DNA of 55,379 bases from Pseudomonadota bacterium (GCA_030684355.1 JAUXTN010000165.1:1-55379), one strand, 5' to 3'; counted from the first letter of the stretch, positions 38,448 through 46,973 are shown. Notes: generated by a model not told the origin, from the sequence alone. Program-made: numbers and translations.

Positions 38448-39974
38448 ATGCGCTCCGTCGCCATCGCGTTCCTCCTGGGTCTCGGCTTCTTCGGCGCGCT
38501 GCACGCGCTGGAGCCGCGCCTCGCCGACTACGACGGCTACTTCCACGTCCGCTACGCGAGCCTTGGCCCCGGCGAGTGGCTCGGCCGCGAGTTCCGGTGG
38601 ATGCCGTACAGCGTGTTCGCAGACGGCCGGTGGGTCGACCACCAATGGCTCTTCCACGCGCTCATCTGGCCGTTCACGCTCGTCCTCCCGCTGCTCGCCG
38701 CGGCGAAGGCGAGCGGCGCCGTCTTCGCGGCCTCGATGCTCGCGGCGTTCGCGTGGCTCCTCGCCGATCGGGGCGCCGCCCGGCCCGCGTTGTGGGCGCT
38801 CGCGCTGCTCGGCGCCTCCCGCTTCTTCGACGACCGCATGCTCATGCCGCGCACGCAGTCGCTCTCGCTCGCCTTCCTCTTCGTAGGCCTCGCCCTGGCC
38901 TTCCGCGGCCGCGCCCGCGCCGTCGGCCTCGTCGCGGTGCTCTTCGCGTGGACCTACCACGTGTCCGTGATGCTCGTGCCCTGCGCGCTCGTCGCGGGCC
39001 TCGCGGGCGGGGCGGCCCGGGGCCGGGTGAAGGTCGCGAACCTCGCGCCGGCGCTCTACGCCGCGCTCGGCATCGGCCTCGCCTACGCCGCGCACCCCCA
39101 GTCGCCACACACCTTCAGCTTCTTGTGGCTCCACGCCGTCGAGAAGGTGCTCAACCCGAGTGGACAGGCGGTGGGCGCCGAGTGGCTGCCCGTGGACACG
39201 CAGACCTGGCTCCTCCACATGGCGCCGCTGCTCGCGCTCGGGGCCTGGGGCGCGTGGGGCGCGCCGACGGGCGGCCAGGGCCGTGCCGCCGCAGACACGC
39301 GCGCGATGGCGCTCCTCACCGCGGGCTGGATCGTCGCGAGCGCGTTCTCGGTGAAGTGGCTCGAGTACGCCGTGCCCTTCGGCGTCCTCACCCTCGCGCT
39401 CCTCTGGCGCGACGGCGGCCGTTCGACCGCCCTGCTCTGGCTCGGCGCGCCGCTGGCGCTGATGCACGGCGCCACGGTCCTCGACCACGTGCGCGGCACC
39501 GTGCCCCCCGCCGACCGCCTCCAGGCGCTCGCCTCGCACCTCCCCCCGGGCGAGTGCGCCGTCTTCCACGCCGACTGGACCGACTTCTCCGAGCTCTTCT
39601 ACTGGGCGCCCCAGTGCAGCTACGTCGTGGGCCTCGATCCCCACTTCCTCTCGGGCGCCGATCCGCTCCGCGCCACGCTCGTCGAGGGGGCGCTCGCGGG
39701 CAAGGTGTCGCGGCTCGGGGCGATGGCCGACGAGAAGTTCGGCGCCGGCTGGGTCGTGACCACCCACCCCGCGATGGAGGCGAAGGCGGCGGCGGATCCG
39801 CGGTTGGAGCGGGTGTACCTGGAGGAGGGGGCGGGGTTGTGGCGGGTTCGGGCGGCGGAGACCGGTGGAGATGCTGGGGGCGGGGCGCTGCCCCGCAACG
39901 CCCCGCCAGGGGGCCAGGGGCCCCCTGGACCCCCCGAGGCCCTGGTGATGGACCCTGACCGCACCGCGGAGTGA
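38448..39974 (+). CDS. Polytopic membrane protein, probable GT-C-like glycosyltransferase
   Basis: 508 residues with about ten membrane helices. The first extracytoplasmic loop has DYDGYFHVRYA, and HQWLFHALIWPF follows, which is typical of GT-C transferases where an acidic residue in this loop binds the sugar donor. The end is a soluble domain (HADWTDFSELFYWAPQC). No substrate can be named. From about residue 476 the sequence turns Gly/Pro-rich and is coded by two tight hairpins (39879-39928), as if the gene had run into its own terminator. Divergent from the bPH pair. Confidence 0.78.
   Translation: MRSVAIAFLLGLGFFGALHALEPRLADYDGYFHVRYASLGPGEWLGREFRWMPYSVFADGRWVDHQWLFHALIWPFTLVLPLLAAAKASGAVFAASMLAAFAWLLADRGAARPALWALALLGASRFFDDRMLMPRTQSLSLAFLFVGLALAFRGRARAVGLVAVLFAWTYHVSVMLVPCALVAGLAGGAARGRVKVANLAPALYAALGIGLAYAAHPQSPHTFSFLWLHAVEKVLNPSGQAVGAEWLPVDTQTWLLHMAPLLALGAWGAWGAPTGGQGRAAADTRAMALLTAGWIVASAFSVKWLEYAVPFGVLTLALLWRDGGRSTALLWLGAPLALMHGATVLDHVRGTVPPADRLQALASHLPPGECAVFHADWTDFSELFYWAPQCSYVVGLDPHFLSGADPLRATLVEGALAGKVSRLGAMADEKFGAGWVVTTHPAMEAKAAADPRLERVYLEEGAGLWRVRAAETGGDAGGGALPRNAPPGGQGPPGPPEALVMDPDRTAE
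39879..39928. other. Two hairpins inside the 3' end of the membrane-protein gene
   Basis: Arms 39879-39887 / 39899-39907 (9 bases) and 39906-39915 / 39919-39928 (10 bases, 3-base loop) pair perfectly. They code for a Gly/Pro-rich stretch. The look is of a former terminator or REP-like palindrome now inside the reading frame. Confidence 0.6.
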
Positions 39975-40012
39975 GGCGGCGTCTACCCTACGATCCCCAG
40001 TCCGCCTCACTC
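39969..40012. terminator. Inverted repeat holding both convergent stop codons
   Basis: Arms 39969-39979 and 40002-40012 are perfect 11-base inverse complements with a 22-base loop. The left arm contains the membrane-protein TGA, and the right arm contains the TGA of the leftward cytochrome gene. A shared bidirectional end is likely. Confidence 0.55.
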
Positions 40013-40408
40013 GTAGCAGGTCAGCCAGACGCGCAGGAGCTCCCGATCCGTGTCCCCGATGGAGAGCCCCGGGGGCATGGTGGGGGCCTCCCCCGTGGCG
40101 ACGCGCAGGATGGCGTCCTTCTGGGCGGTGGCGTCGGCGTGGGTGTCGAAGATGACGCCCACGGGCGCCCCCGCGCGGTCCGGTGACGTGGACGCGTGGC
40201 AGGACTGGCAGTGGCCGGTCAGGAGCGCGTCGCCGAAGTTGTCCCAGGTGACGACGGGCTCCTCGGCGCAGGTGGAGGCGGAGTCCTCGGCGGGGGCGCC
40301 GCCGGTGCAGCCGGCGAGGAGGGCCGCGCAGAGCAGGGGCGCCGCGAGCAGGGGCGCCGCAAGCAGGGGCGCCGCAAGCAGGGGTGCCGCGAACAGGGGC
40401 GCCCTCAC
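40007..40408 (-). CDS. Small c-type cytochrome lipoprotein
   Basis: 133 residues from the GTG at 40408, whose GTGA overlaps the upstream stop. The signal is very long and periodic (AAPLL repeated) before LLCAALLAGC, the lipoprotein anchor. The heme motif CQSCH lies in LTGHCQSCHAS; MPPGLSIGD supplies a possible axial Met. This is one heme in an about 90-residue cytochrome domain. Last gene of a leftward run with the DUF1501 protein and a second cytochrome lipoprotein. Probably carries electrons for these neighbours (inference). Confidence 0.8.
   Translation of the reverse strand: MRAPLFAAPLLAAPLLAAPLLAAPLLCAALLAGCTGGAPAEDSASTCAEEPVVTWDNFGDALLTGHCQSCHASTSPDRAGAPVGVIFDTHADATAQKDAILRVATGEAPTMPPGLSIGDTDRELLRVWLTCYE
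40333..40404. repeat. 15-base tandem repeat (about 4.8 copies) in a signal peptide
   Basis: Units begin at 40333, 40348, 40363, 40378 and 40393 (last partial), with few changes. They encode five-residue AAPLL-type units and lengthen the hydrophobic part of the cytochrome signal. Confidence 0.9.
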
Positions 40409-41718
40409 TCCAGCAGCGCCGCGATGGGCTCGTCGACGAGGTCCTCGGCGAGGGGGTCGACGTCCCCGAGCACCATCAGCGTCGCGCCGAGCACGTTCGG
40501 GCCGATGGCGCTGCCGCCCGCGCCGGACGCGACGGCCGCGCCGGTGACGGGGTCGATGTCGTAGCCGTACTGGCCGGCGTCGTAGCCCCCGATCACCTGG
40601 TTGCCGCGCACGCCGGGCCCCAACACCAGCGCGCTCGTGTAGGGCCAGTGGTCCTTGCCGCCGGTGCCGTTGACGTAAGGGGTGCGGCCCATCTCGGAGA
40701 GCACGACGACGATGGTCTCGTCGGCGAGGGTCGCGGCCTGGGCGCCGGGGGTGGTCTCGAGGACCTCCATCAGCGCGTTCATCTCCGCGAAGAAGTCCTC
40801 GAAGAGCTCGCTCTGGCCGGAGTCGTTCTGGCTGTGGGTGTCCCAGAGCACGTTGACCTCGGGCTTCGGGTGCGCCACCGCGACGCACCGGGCGATGCCG
40901 AGGCGCAGGACACGCGCGGCCAGGGTGACCTGGTCGGCGAAGGTGGTGCCGCGGTCGAGGTCGACGTCGTCGACCATCCCCTTGAGCTGCATCGCCTTGT
41001 CGAGCGCGATGCCGAACGTGGTGTGGAGCCCCTTCGAGGCGGCGCCCGGGTAGGTCGCGCCGGCGCGTCGCGCCGACTCCTGGAGCCAGGCGTCCACGCG
41101 GTCGCTGTCGGCGGCGATGGGCGCGAGCACGGGGATGTCGTTGTTCGCGAGGATGCTGCCGTCCGCGATGCCCTGGAGCTGGCCCGCCGCGCCCGCGTGC
41201 CCCACGTGCACGCCGTGCCGCCCCGAGAAGTTGGGCCCGCCCACGACGAGGTAGGGCACGACGTGGGCCTCCGCGCGCGCGGCGGCGAGGCGGGAGGGCC
41301 AGTCGGCGACGGAGGCGTCGGGGGTGCCGGTGGTGATCATCCGCGCGGCGCTGGAGTGGGAGATCGACGAGATGTGGATGCCGTTGACGACGGCGACGCG
41401 GTCGTACCAGGTCTCGAAGAAGGCCCGGACCGAGGGCCGCGCCGGGTGGTCGACGTAGGGCACGTTCCCGACGGTGGACACCGCGGCGTCGGGCTCCATC
41501 GAGACGGACGGGCTCCCGAAGAGCGGCGCGAAGACCCGGGTCACGTCCCAGCCGCCCATCGTGTAGACGAACAGGAACCGGCGGTCGGCGGGAGCGACGC
41601 TCTCGGCCCGCGCGCGGCCCGGCATGGCGAGCGCGGCGGCGGTCGCGGCGGCGCCCCCGAGGAACGCGCGGCGCCCGACGAGCGGGGTGCGGAGCGGGAA
41701 ATGGAGGGGGGCGCGCAT
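40405..41718 (-). CDS. DUF1501 family protein with Tat signal
   Basis: 437 residues. The N-terminus has a twin-arginine signal (GRRAFLGGAAATAAALAM). Landmarks of DUF1501: FLFVYTMGGWD, ISHSSAARMI, VLWDTHSQND, VVVLSEMGRTPYVNG and DHWPYTSALVLG, with His/Asp placed as in the alkaline-phosphatase/sulfatase superfamily. Such proteins sit beside cytochrome-like PSD proteins in Planctomycetota and Myxococcota; the biochemical role is unproven. It starts 2 bases after the upstream cytochrome gene's stop. Tat export suggests it folds, perhaps with metal, before leaving the cytoplasm. Confidence 0.88.
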   Translation of the reverse strand: MRAPLHFPLRTPLVGRRAFLGGAAATAAALAMPGRARAESVAPADRRFLFVYTMGGWDVTRVFAPLFGSPSVSMEPDAAVSTVGNVPYVDHPARPSVRAFFETWYDRVAVVNGIHISSISHSSAARMITTGTPDASVADWPSRLAAARAEAHVVPYLVVGGPNFSGRHGVHVGHAGAAGQLQGIADGSILANNDIPVLAPIAADSDRVDAWLQESARRAGATYPGAASKGLHTTFGIALDKAMQLKGMVDDVDLDRGTTFADQVTLAARVLRLGIARCVAVAHPKPEVNVLWDTHSQNDSGQSELFEDFFAEMNALMEVLETTPGAQAATLADETIVVVLSEMGRTPYVNGTGGKDHWPYTSALVLGPGVRGNQVIGGYDAGQYGYDIDPVTGAAVASGAGGSAIGPNVLGATLMVLGDVDPLAEDLVDEPIAALLE

Positions 41719-41720
41719 CG

Positions 41721-43334
41721 TCAGTACTGGAGGAAGGCGGGGTGGCGGAGGAGCGCGGTCAACACGACGGCCCACGCGCGGGAGGGATCGCCGCCCTCGG
41801 CCTCGACCTCCTGCCAGAGCGCCGCGAGGCTGACGACGTCGGCGTCGTCGGCTTCGACGCGGCGGCCGTGCGCGCGGAGGATCAGCGCGCGGATCTGGGT
41901 CGCGAGCTGGTCCTCGGTGGCGGCGGCGCCGGGCTCGACCTCGCGGAAGAGCGTGCGGTCGGCGACGGCGAGGGTGGCCTCGTTCGCGACGGCGTAGGCG
42001 GCGGCGGCCTCCGCGAGGCGCTCCTGGGTGAGGACCGTGGTCGTGGCGTGGTCGGTGGCCGGCTGGGTCACGATCGCGCCGTCCGCGCCGCCGTCGAGGA
42101 CGCGCACGCCGTAGGCGTCCGTCGTCAGCATGTCGAGGCCCCGGTAGGTCCACCGGAAGCCGGTCAGCGCCTGCACGGACGAGGCGAGGAGATCGGGCCC
42201 CATGCGCTTGAGCGACACGACGCCGGAGACCGTCTCGTCGATGGAGAGGTAGCGCGGGTCCGCCACGAGTTCGCGGTACAGCGCGCGCAACGTGAGCCCC
42301 TCGGTCAGGAAGGCCTCGCGCGCGGCGGTGACGCGGTCGGTGTCCGCGATGGTCGGCGCGCGCCCCATGAGGAACGTGAAGCCCTGCTCGACCGCGCAGT
42401 TGGGGAAGCGGGGGTCACCCGCGATGAGCTGGCCGAGGTCGTAGAGCGTGTTCCCCGGCGTGCCGTAGAACGCCGGCGCCACGCCCGTCATCTCTTCCCA
42501 GAGGTTCTCGCGGCCCGGGTAGTAGAGGAGGGCCTCGCTGAAGCTCTCGGGGTGGTTCCGGTAGAAGCCGAAGAAGAAGCTCCCGAGCGGGTCGAGCGCG
42601 GTGTGGCAGGAGATGCAGGCCTCGTCGGTCTGCACGCGGTCGTGCAGCTCGGCGCTGTCGAGCACGTCGGTGGAGGTGCGGAACTCGACGGGCTGGTCGT
42701 AGCGATCGTCGCAGAGGATGTAGCGGGCGACGGCCTCCGCGCGGCCGCGGTTCACGTTCTCGATGGTCGTCGTGTAGCGCCACCACAGGCCGTTCGCGGC
42801 GAGCACGCCGGCGGCGGGGCGGCTGTCGGTGTAGCGGGCCTTCCGCCACCCCTCGCCGTCCTCGATCGCCTCGAGCGGGAGCGACCGGAGCAGACTGTCG
42901 TCGGTCATCGTCCAATCGGCGGTGACCAGGGTGGTGTAGGGGAGGTCGTCGTCCGCGATGCGCTGGATGATGCGGAGGGGCTCCTCGCCGACGGAGCGGA
43001 GGAACGCGAGCCGGGAGGCGTCGTCGAGGAACTCGGCGTTGCCGTCCGCGCCGACGACGAAGGCGTCCGTGCGGGTGCGGTACACGTCGGCGTACCAGGT
43101 CACGAGGCGCTCGCCGAAGCCGGCGTCGACGAGGAAGGTCTCGGTGAGGGGGGCGAGGGCGGCGGGATCGGCCTCGACCTGGAGGATCTCGTCCTCGGTG
43201 GGGCGGCGGCCGCGGAGATCGAGGCTGATCCGGCTCAACGCGGCGACGGGCGCCAGGGGCTCGGGGCCCGCCGGCTCGACGGGGACCTCGTCGTCGGGGC
43301 CCGCGCACGCGAGCGCCAGGAGGAGCGTCACCAC
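41721..43334 (-). CDS. Planctomycete-type cytochrome (DUF1588/PSD-like) lipoprotein
   Basis: 537 residues. GTG start; the signal VTLLLALAC gives a lipoprotein anchor. It carries one heme motif, CISCH, in EACISCHTALDPLGSFFFGFYRNH, the form found in DUF1588-like domains, and ends LLRHPAFLQY as PSD-type proteins do. The N-terminal part begins ISLDLRGRRPTEDEI, a mark of this class. The start overlaps the upstream gene end by 7 bases. Together with the DUF1501 gene and the small cytochrome it forms a periplasmic or surface module of unproven function. Confidence 0.82.
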   Translation of the reverse strand: MVTLLLALACAGPDDEVPVEPAGPEPLAPVAALSRISLDLRGRRPTEDEILQVEADPAALAPLTETFLVDAGFGERLVTWYADVYRTRTDAFVVGADGNAEFLDDASRLAFLRSVGEEPLRIIQRIADDDLPYTTLVTADWTMTDDSLLRSLPLEAIEDGEGWRKARYTDSRPAAGVLAANGLWWRYTTTIENVNRGRAEAVARYILCDDRYDQPVEFRTSTDVLDSAELHDRVQTDEACISCHTALDPLGSFFFGFYRNHPESFSEALLYYPGRENLWEEMTGVAPAFYGTPGNTLYDLGQLIAGDPRFPNCAVEQGFTFLMGRAPTIADTDRVTAAREAFLTEGLTLRALYRELVADPRYLSIDETVSGVVSLKRMGPDLLASSVQALTGFRWTYRGLDMLTTDAYGVRVLDGGADGAIVTQPATDHATTTVLTQERLAEAAAAYAVANEATLAVADRTLFREVEPGAAATEDQLATQIRALILRAHGRRVEADDADVVSLAALWQEVEAEGGDPSRAWAVVLTALLRHPAFLQY

Positions 43335-44314
43335 GGGGCCGTCTCCCAGTCCGCGACCGACGTGAGGTCGAGGCACACGGTGCCGTCCCCCGCCGGTGAG
43401 CAGACGACGCAGCTCGCGCCGTCCGTCGCGAACGCGAGCTCGGTGCGCACGCCGGTCGTCGTGTAGCGCATCCCCACGGAGCCCCCGCCCCCCGCGGCAC
43501 AGCCGATCGTGCCGTCCGCGGCGCGCACGCCGCCGAAGGAGAGGTCGAGGTCGATGGTGCCGTAGCGGTCGGTCAGCCCGGTGACCGTGCCGGCGAGCCG
43601 GGCCTCCCACGCGCCGTCGAGGTGGCGCTGGAGGTAGGCGTAGAGCTTCACCTGGAGGCCGAGGTTGATCCACGTCCCCGGCGCGGCCTCGGGGGCGGTG
43701 TAGTGGCTCGGGCCGTCGACGTAGCTGAACCAATGGCCCTCGCCGGGCCCCGGGAAGCTGTAGGCGGACACCGCCGTGCAGGAGCAGTTGAAGTCGAGGT
43801 CGCTGCGGTCGTCGTAGATGTCGGTCTGGCCCTTGAGCGCCGTGCCGGTCCACGCGACGCCGTCATCGGTCCGGACGGGGTGGAAGTCGCTGATCTCGAA
43901 GGCGTCCAGCGCGTTGTCGGTGAACGCGTACGTGGTCATCGGGCCCTTGAACCAGTACCGGGTCCGCGCGACGCACAGGCCGTCGAAGTAGGCGGTGTGG
44001 CCGTTGTTCTCGGTGTCGGTCTCCACCTCGTTCGGGCAGGACCCGTCCCCGTGGAGGAGGGCCTGGCCGTACGCGGTGAGGGTCGCGCTCCCGTTGAACG
44101 TCCGCAGCTCGTCGAACGTGGCCTGGAGCTCGGCCTGCATGGTCACGGGGTCGACGTTCTCGCCGACGTCGGGCGCGATGTACTCGTAGGGGCTCGGCAG
44201 GTCGGGCGGCCCGAAGGAGTCGTGGTAGTCGTGGCAGCCGACGAGGGCGAGCAGGAGCAGCGGCACGCACGCGCCCGGCTCCCGTCGCTCGGGGTGCGGG
44301 GTCCGCACCGGCAT
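43328..44314 (-). CDS. Hypothetical Cys-rich lipoprotein
   Basis: 328 residues, starting at the ATG after GGAGG (MPVRTPHPERREPGACVP). The lipoprotein signal LLLLALVGC follows a charged N-terminus. The mature part has Cys pairs (FNCSCTAV, SCVVCSPAG, GSCPNE, GLCVART) and beta-rich sequence (HWFSYVDGPSHYTAPEAAPGTW). No heme motif. It overlaps the downstream cytochrome gene by 7 bases, so it is part of the module. Family not recognised. Confidence 0.72.
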   Translation of the reverse strand: MPVRTPHPERREPGACVPLLLLALVGCHDYHDSFGPPDLPSPYEYIAPDVGENVDPVTMQAELQATFDELRTFNGSATLTAYGQALLHGDGSCPNEVETDTENNGHTAYFDGLCVARTRYWFKGPMTTYAFTDNALDAFEISDFHPVRTDDGVAWTGTALKGQTDIYDDRSDLDFNCSCTAVSAYSFPGPGEGHWFSYVDGPSHYTAPEAAPGTWINLGLQVKLYAYLQRHLDGAWEARLAGTVTGLTDRYGTIDLDLSFGGVRAADGTIGCAAGGGGSVGMRYTTTGVRTELAFATDGASCVVCSPAGDGTVCLDLTSVADWETAPW

Positions 44315-44380
44315 CGCGCCTCCGGGGGGAAACGTACATGAGCCCGTGGCGAGGCGCAATCGGACGCGGCGCCTCGGGAC

Positions 44381-45703
44381 CTACTCCTGCCGTCGGCTCC
44401 CACCGATGCTCGCGTTCGGCAGGCCCTCCTCGTCGATGTACCCGAGCGCTTCGAGCTGATCGCGGAGCTGCTGGTCGGCGAGGCCGCCGTCCGCCGCGCC
44501 CGACTCGATGGCGACCCGCTCGAGCCGCCGCGTCGGGACCGGGGCCACGGGCGTCACGTCGAAGGCGTCGGTCCGCACCTGGCCGGGCATGTCGGATGCG
44601 GCGGGCAGGCCGAGGAGCGCGTAGAGCGTCGGCGCCACGTCGTAGATGTGGAGCTTGATCTTCCCCGGCTTCACCGCGCGGCCCGCCGCGAGGAACACGG
44701 CGGTGTCGTTGTGGGAGCCGTTGATGAGCGGCTGCGCGCTGGAGACGCGGAAGCCGTGGTCGCTCACGACGACGAGCGTGGTGTCGGCGTCGAGGAGCGA
44801 CCAGACGCGGCCCACCACGGTGTCGAGGTAGCGGTAGTAGTCGGGCACGTAGCGCCCGGCCTGCTCGAGCTGTTCGACATCGATGCCGTCGGCGTAGGGG
44901 AGCGCGCGGCGGCCGGGCTTGCTCGCGGCCTGGGCGGCGGCGGTGTGGGCCGCGGGGTCCTTCCGGATGGCGTCCTGCACGCCGGGGTCCGAGTAGGCCC
45001 AGTAGAGGTGGCTCACCTGGTCGGCGCCGTTGAGGTAGATCCCGCCGAAGCGGCCCCCCGCCTCGGGCCAGAGCGACTCGAACACGCGCACGTGCGTCTC
45101 GTCGCGGAGGAGCGGGTGGAACGGCGCGCCGTACTCCTTGACCTGGTAGGCGAGCGGATGAGCTGCCACCCACGCGTCGTCCGGGCGGAGGGGCTCGGCG
45201 CGGGCCGCGAGCGAGTCCGGGAAGGTGGTGGCGGCGCGGTCGACGGCGACGCCGACGCTCTTCTCGTCGGGGTCCTTGTTCATCGGGTAGGACCAGACGA
45301 AGCGCTCGGACAACATGAAGCCGTTGACGGGGGACGCCGGCCACGTCATCAGCCAGCCGCTCACGACGACCGCGGCGTCGCTCCCGCTCGTCACGTCCCA
45401 CACGCGGCTGACCTGCACGTCCGCGCCGGAGAAGGAGTGGCCGCGCCCGGTGGTCCAGCCGCCGATGCCGTGCACCTCGGCGGGGTAGCCCGACGCGATC
45501 GTCGTCCACAAGATCGGCGACATGATGGGGGTGGTCACCTCCATCTCGCCGCGTACGCCCTCCTTCATCAGCCGGGCGAGGTGCGGGAGCTCACCGGCAC
45601 CGATGAGGCGGTCGAGCATCGTGTACTCGAGACCGTCGAGCCCGAGGACCACGACCTTGCCCGTAGGCGCCGACGAACACGCGAGGAGGAGGGTGAGCAG
45701 CAC
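44381..45703 (-). CDS. Alkaline-phosphatase-superfamily phosphodiesterase lipoprotein
   Basis: 440 residues with a very short lipoprotein signal (MLLTLLLACSS, GTG start). It resembles type I phosphodiesterases / nucleotide pyrophosphatases: VVVLGLDGLEYTMLD (metal Asp), TTPIMSPILWTTIASG (nucleophile Thr/Ser region), LNGADQVSHLYW (metal Asp and His), VVVSDHGFRVS (Asp-His pair), HNDTAVFLA. It would cleave phosphodiester or sulfate-type substrates outside the cytoplasm. The start has no good ribosome-binding site. Two very strong palindromes lie directly upstream. Transcribed towards the lipoprotein / cytochrome / DUF1501 group, with a 66-base gap. Confidence 0.85.
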   Translation of the reverse strand: MLLTLLLACSSAPTGKVVVLGLDGLEYTMLDRLIGAGELPHLARLMKEGVRGEMEVTTPIMSPILWTTIASGYPAEVHGIGGWTTGRGHSFSGADVQVSRVWDVTSGSDAAVVVSGWLMTWPASPVNGFMLSERFVWSYPMNKDPDEKSVGVAVDRAATTFPDSLAARAEPLRPDDAWVAAHPLAYQVKEYGAPFHPLLRDETHVRVFESLWPEAGGRFGGIYLNGADQVSHLYWAYSDPGVQDAIRKDPAAHTAAAQAASKPGRRALPYADGIDVEQLEQAGRYVPDYYRYLDTVVGRVWSLLDADTTLVVVSDHGFRVSSAQPLINGSHNDTAVFLAAGRAVKPGKIKLHIYDVAPTLYALLGLPAASDMPGQVRTDAFDVTPVAPVPTRRLERVAIESGAADGGLADQQLRDQLEALGYIDEEGLPNASIGGSRRQE

Positions 45704-45715
45704 GTGCAGAGCCTA

Positions 45716-45759
45716 GCCGTTCTTGCAGCGCGTTCGCAAGAACGCGCTCCAAGAACGGC
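45716..45759. other. 20-base-arm palindrome with GCAA loop
   Basis: Arms 45716-45735 and 45740-45759 pair with one mismatch around the tetraloop GCAA (a GNRA loop when read rightward). It starts 13 bases before the phosphodiesterase start codon. Possible roles: leader structure, terminator or REP-like element. Confidence 0.75.
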
Positions 45760-45783
45760 GATCCGGAGGCGGCTCCGTTTCGA

Positions 45784-45822
45784 GCGCCTCCTTGTTTGCG
45801 CTGGGCGCAAACAAGGAGGCGC
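45784..45822. other. 18-base-arm perfect palindrome
   Basis: Arms 45784-45801 and 45805-45822 pair perfectly around a 3-base loop, 25 bases beyond the first palindrome. Outer segments on both sides (a GAGGCGG copy before it, CCGCCTC at 45841-45847) can close it further. It lies between two leftward genes, with no U-tract. Confidence 0.75.
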
Positions 45823-45940
45823 GAAGCAAATGGCGCTTCGCCGCCTCAATAACGATAGACAGGCCGTGCGCTAGCCGGCCTGGCTACCCGACGCTCGCCG
45901 GCAGCGCCCGTGGGGGGCGGGGCGTCGCGCCCGAGCGCGG

Positions 45941-46324
45941 CTAGAAGCCGCCCCCGCCGCCATCGGCCGCCGCGGCGGCGATCGCGGCGGCGATGATGAA
46001 GACGTAGACGACCGCCATCAGCGCGTAGAGCAGGAAGAACAGCGCGAACATGCCGCTGACCAGCCCCGAGAGGATCCCGCCCACGAGCCCCGCCGTGGCC
46101 ATCGCCTTCGACTTCTCCTCTACCGCGGCGGAGAGCGCCCGCGAGCCGAGGTACGCCCCGTAGATGCCGAGCGGCAGGGCCACCAGGTAGGGCACGTAGC
46201 AGAAGCAGATGCCGACGGAGCCGAGGAGCGCCGCGGAGAGGCTGAGCCACATCGCGCGGGAGGCGTCGTCGCCAGCGCCTCCGGAGGGCGCGGCGTCGGG
46301 GAAACCGTACGGATCTTGGGACAT
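45941..46324 (-). CDS. Small membrane protein (DUF4190-like)
   Basis: 127 residues. A soluble Asp/Gly/Ala-rich start (MSQDPYGFPDAAPSGG) is followed by about three hydrophobic segments (LSAALLGSVGICFCYVPYLVALPLG, ATAGLVGGILSGLVSGMFALFFLLYAL, VVYVFIIAAAIAAAA) and a Gly tail. The layout, with GIYGAYLGSRAL between helices, recalls DUF4190-type proteins. Function unknown. Confidence 0.7.
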   Translation of the reverse strand: MSQDPYGFPDAAPSGGAGDDASRAMWLSLSAALLGSVGICFCYVPYLVALPLGIYGAYLGSRALSAAVEEKSKAMATAGLVGGILSGLVSGMFALFFLLYALMAVVYVFIIAAAIAAAAADGGGGGF

Positions 46325-46460
46325 GCCGACCGCTAACGCGGCGGGTCGAGGGCGCGGCGCCGAATCTGGCGGGGGCGCCGGGGCACGGCGGGTGGAGCGC
46401 GTCGACGGGGCGCGGGGGCGCTCCTTCGCCCACCTGAAGGCGCGCGGCCGCGGCGCGGCG

Positions 46461-46973
46461 TCAGGCGGCGTCCTCCTCCACGAGCACGCGCAGCACCGCC
46501 ACGGCGGTGGCTTGCGGATCGGTGGGGAGGCGCTTCGCCGCGACGGCGTGCCGGTGCTGGAAGAGGCGCTGCAGCGCGATCGCGACGAGCTTCTGGGCGG
46601 GGGCGGTGCTGCTGAAGGTCACCGAGTCGACGTAGCGGCAGCCGTCCGGCGTGGGCTCGAAGATGTGGTCGTGCTCGAAGCGGTTGAACAACGCGCTCTT
46701 CGTGATGCCCCGGTACGACTGCCGGGGCACCGCCGACTCGACCCGCGTGGGCCACGCCAGCGGGAGCACCTGGCCGAGGCGCACGCTGTTCGCGAGGTCC
46801 GCCGGGGCATCTCCCTCGAGCGCCCGCGTGAGCGCCGCGCCGTCGGGCACGCAGAAGGTGAGCCAGGGCCGGAGCTCGGCCTTCATCGTGGCGGGGTCGG
46901 TCTTGAGCGCCCACACGTCGGCCGGGGAGGCGAGGAAGCGCGTCCACACGCGGAGATGGAAGGTAGTGGCCAT
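46461..46973 (-). CDS. SRPBCC/START-fold protein
   Basis: 170 residues from MATTFHLRVWTRF. The start of a polyketide-cyclase/START-like fold is recognisable: FLASPADVWALKTDP, then beta strands and a final helix (AIALQRLFQHRHAVAAKRL), with FNRFEHDHIFEPTPDGCRYVDSVTF as the characteristic middle. These folds bind a hydrophobic ligand in a deep pocket. No catalytic residues stand out. Divergent from the CotH-like gene by 62 bases. Confidence 0.8.
   Translation of the reverse strand: MATTFHLRVWTRFLASPADVWALKTDPATMKAELRPWLTFCVPDGAALTRALEGDAPADLANSVRLGQVLPLAWPTRVESAVPRQSYRGITKSALFNRFEHDHIFEPTPDGCRYVDSVTFSSTAPAQKLVAIALQRLFQHRHAVAAKRLPTDPQATAVAVLRVLVEEDAA

Noticed and set aside
45716..45822. Ends of an insertion sequence
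   Set aside because: Palindromes are adjacent, there is no transposase between or beside them, and no target-site duplication was found.
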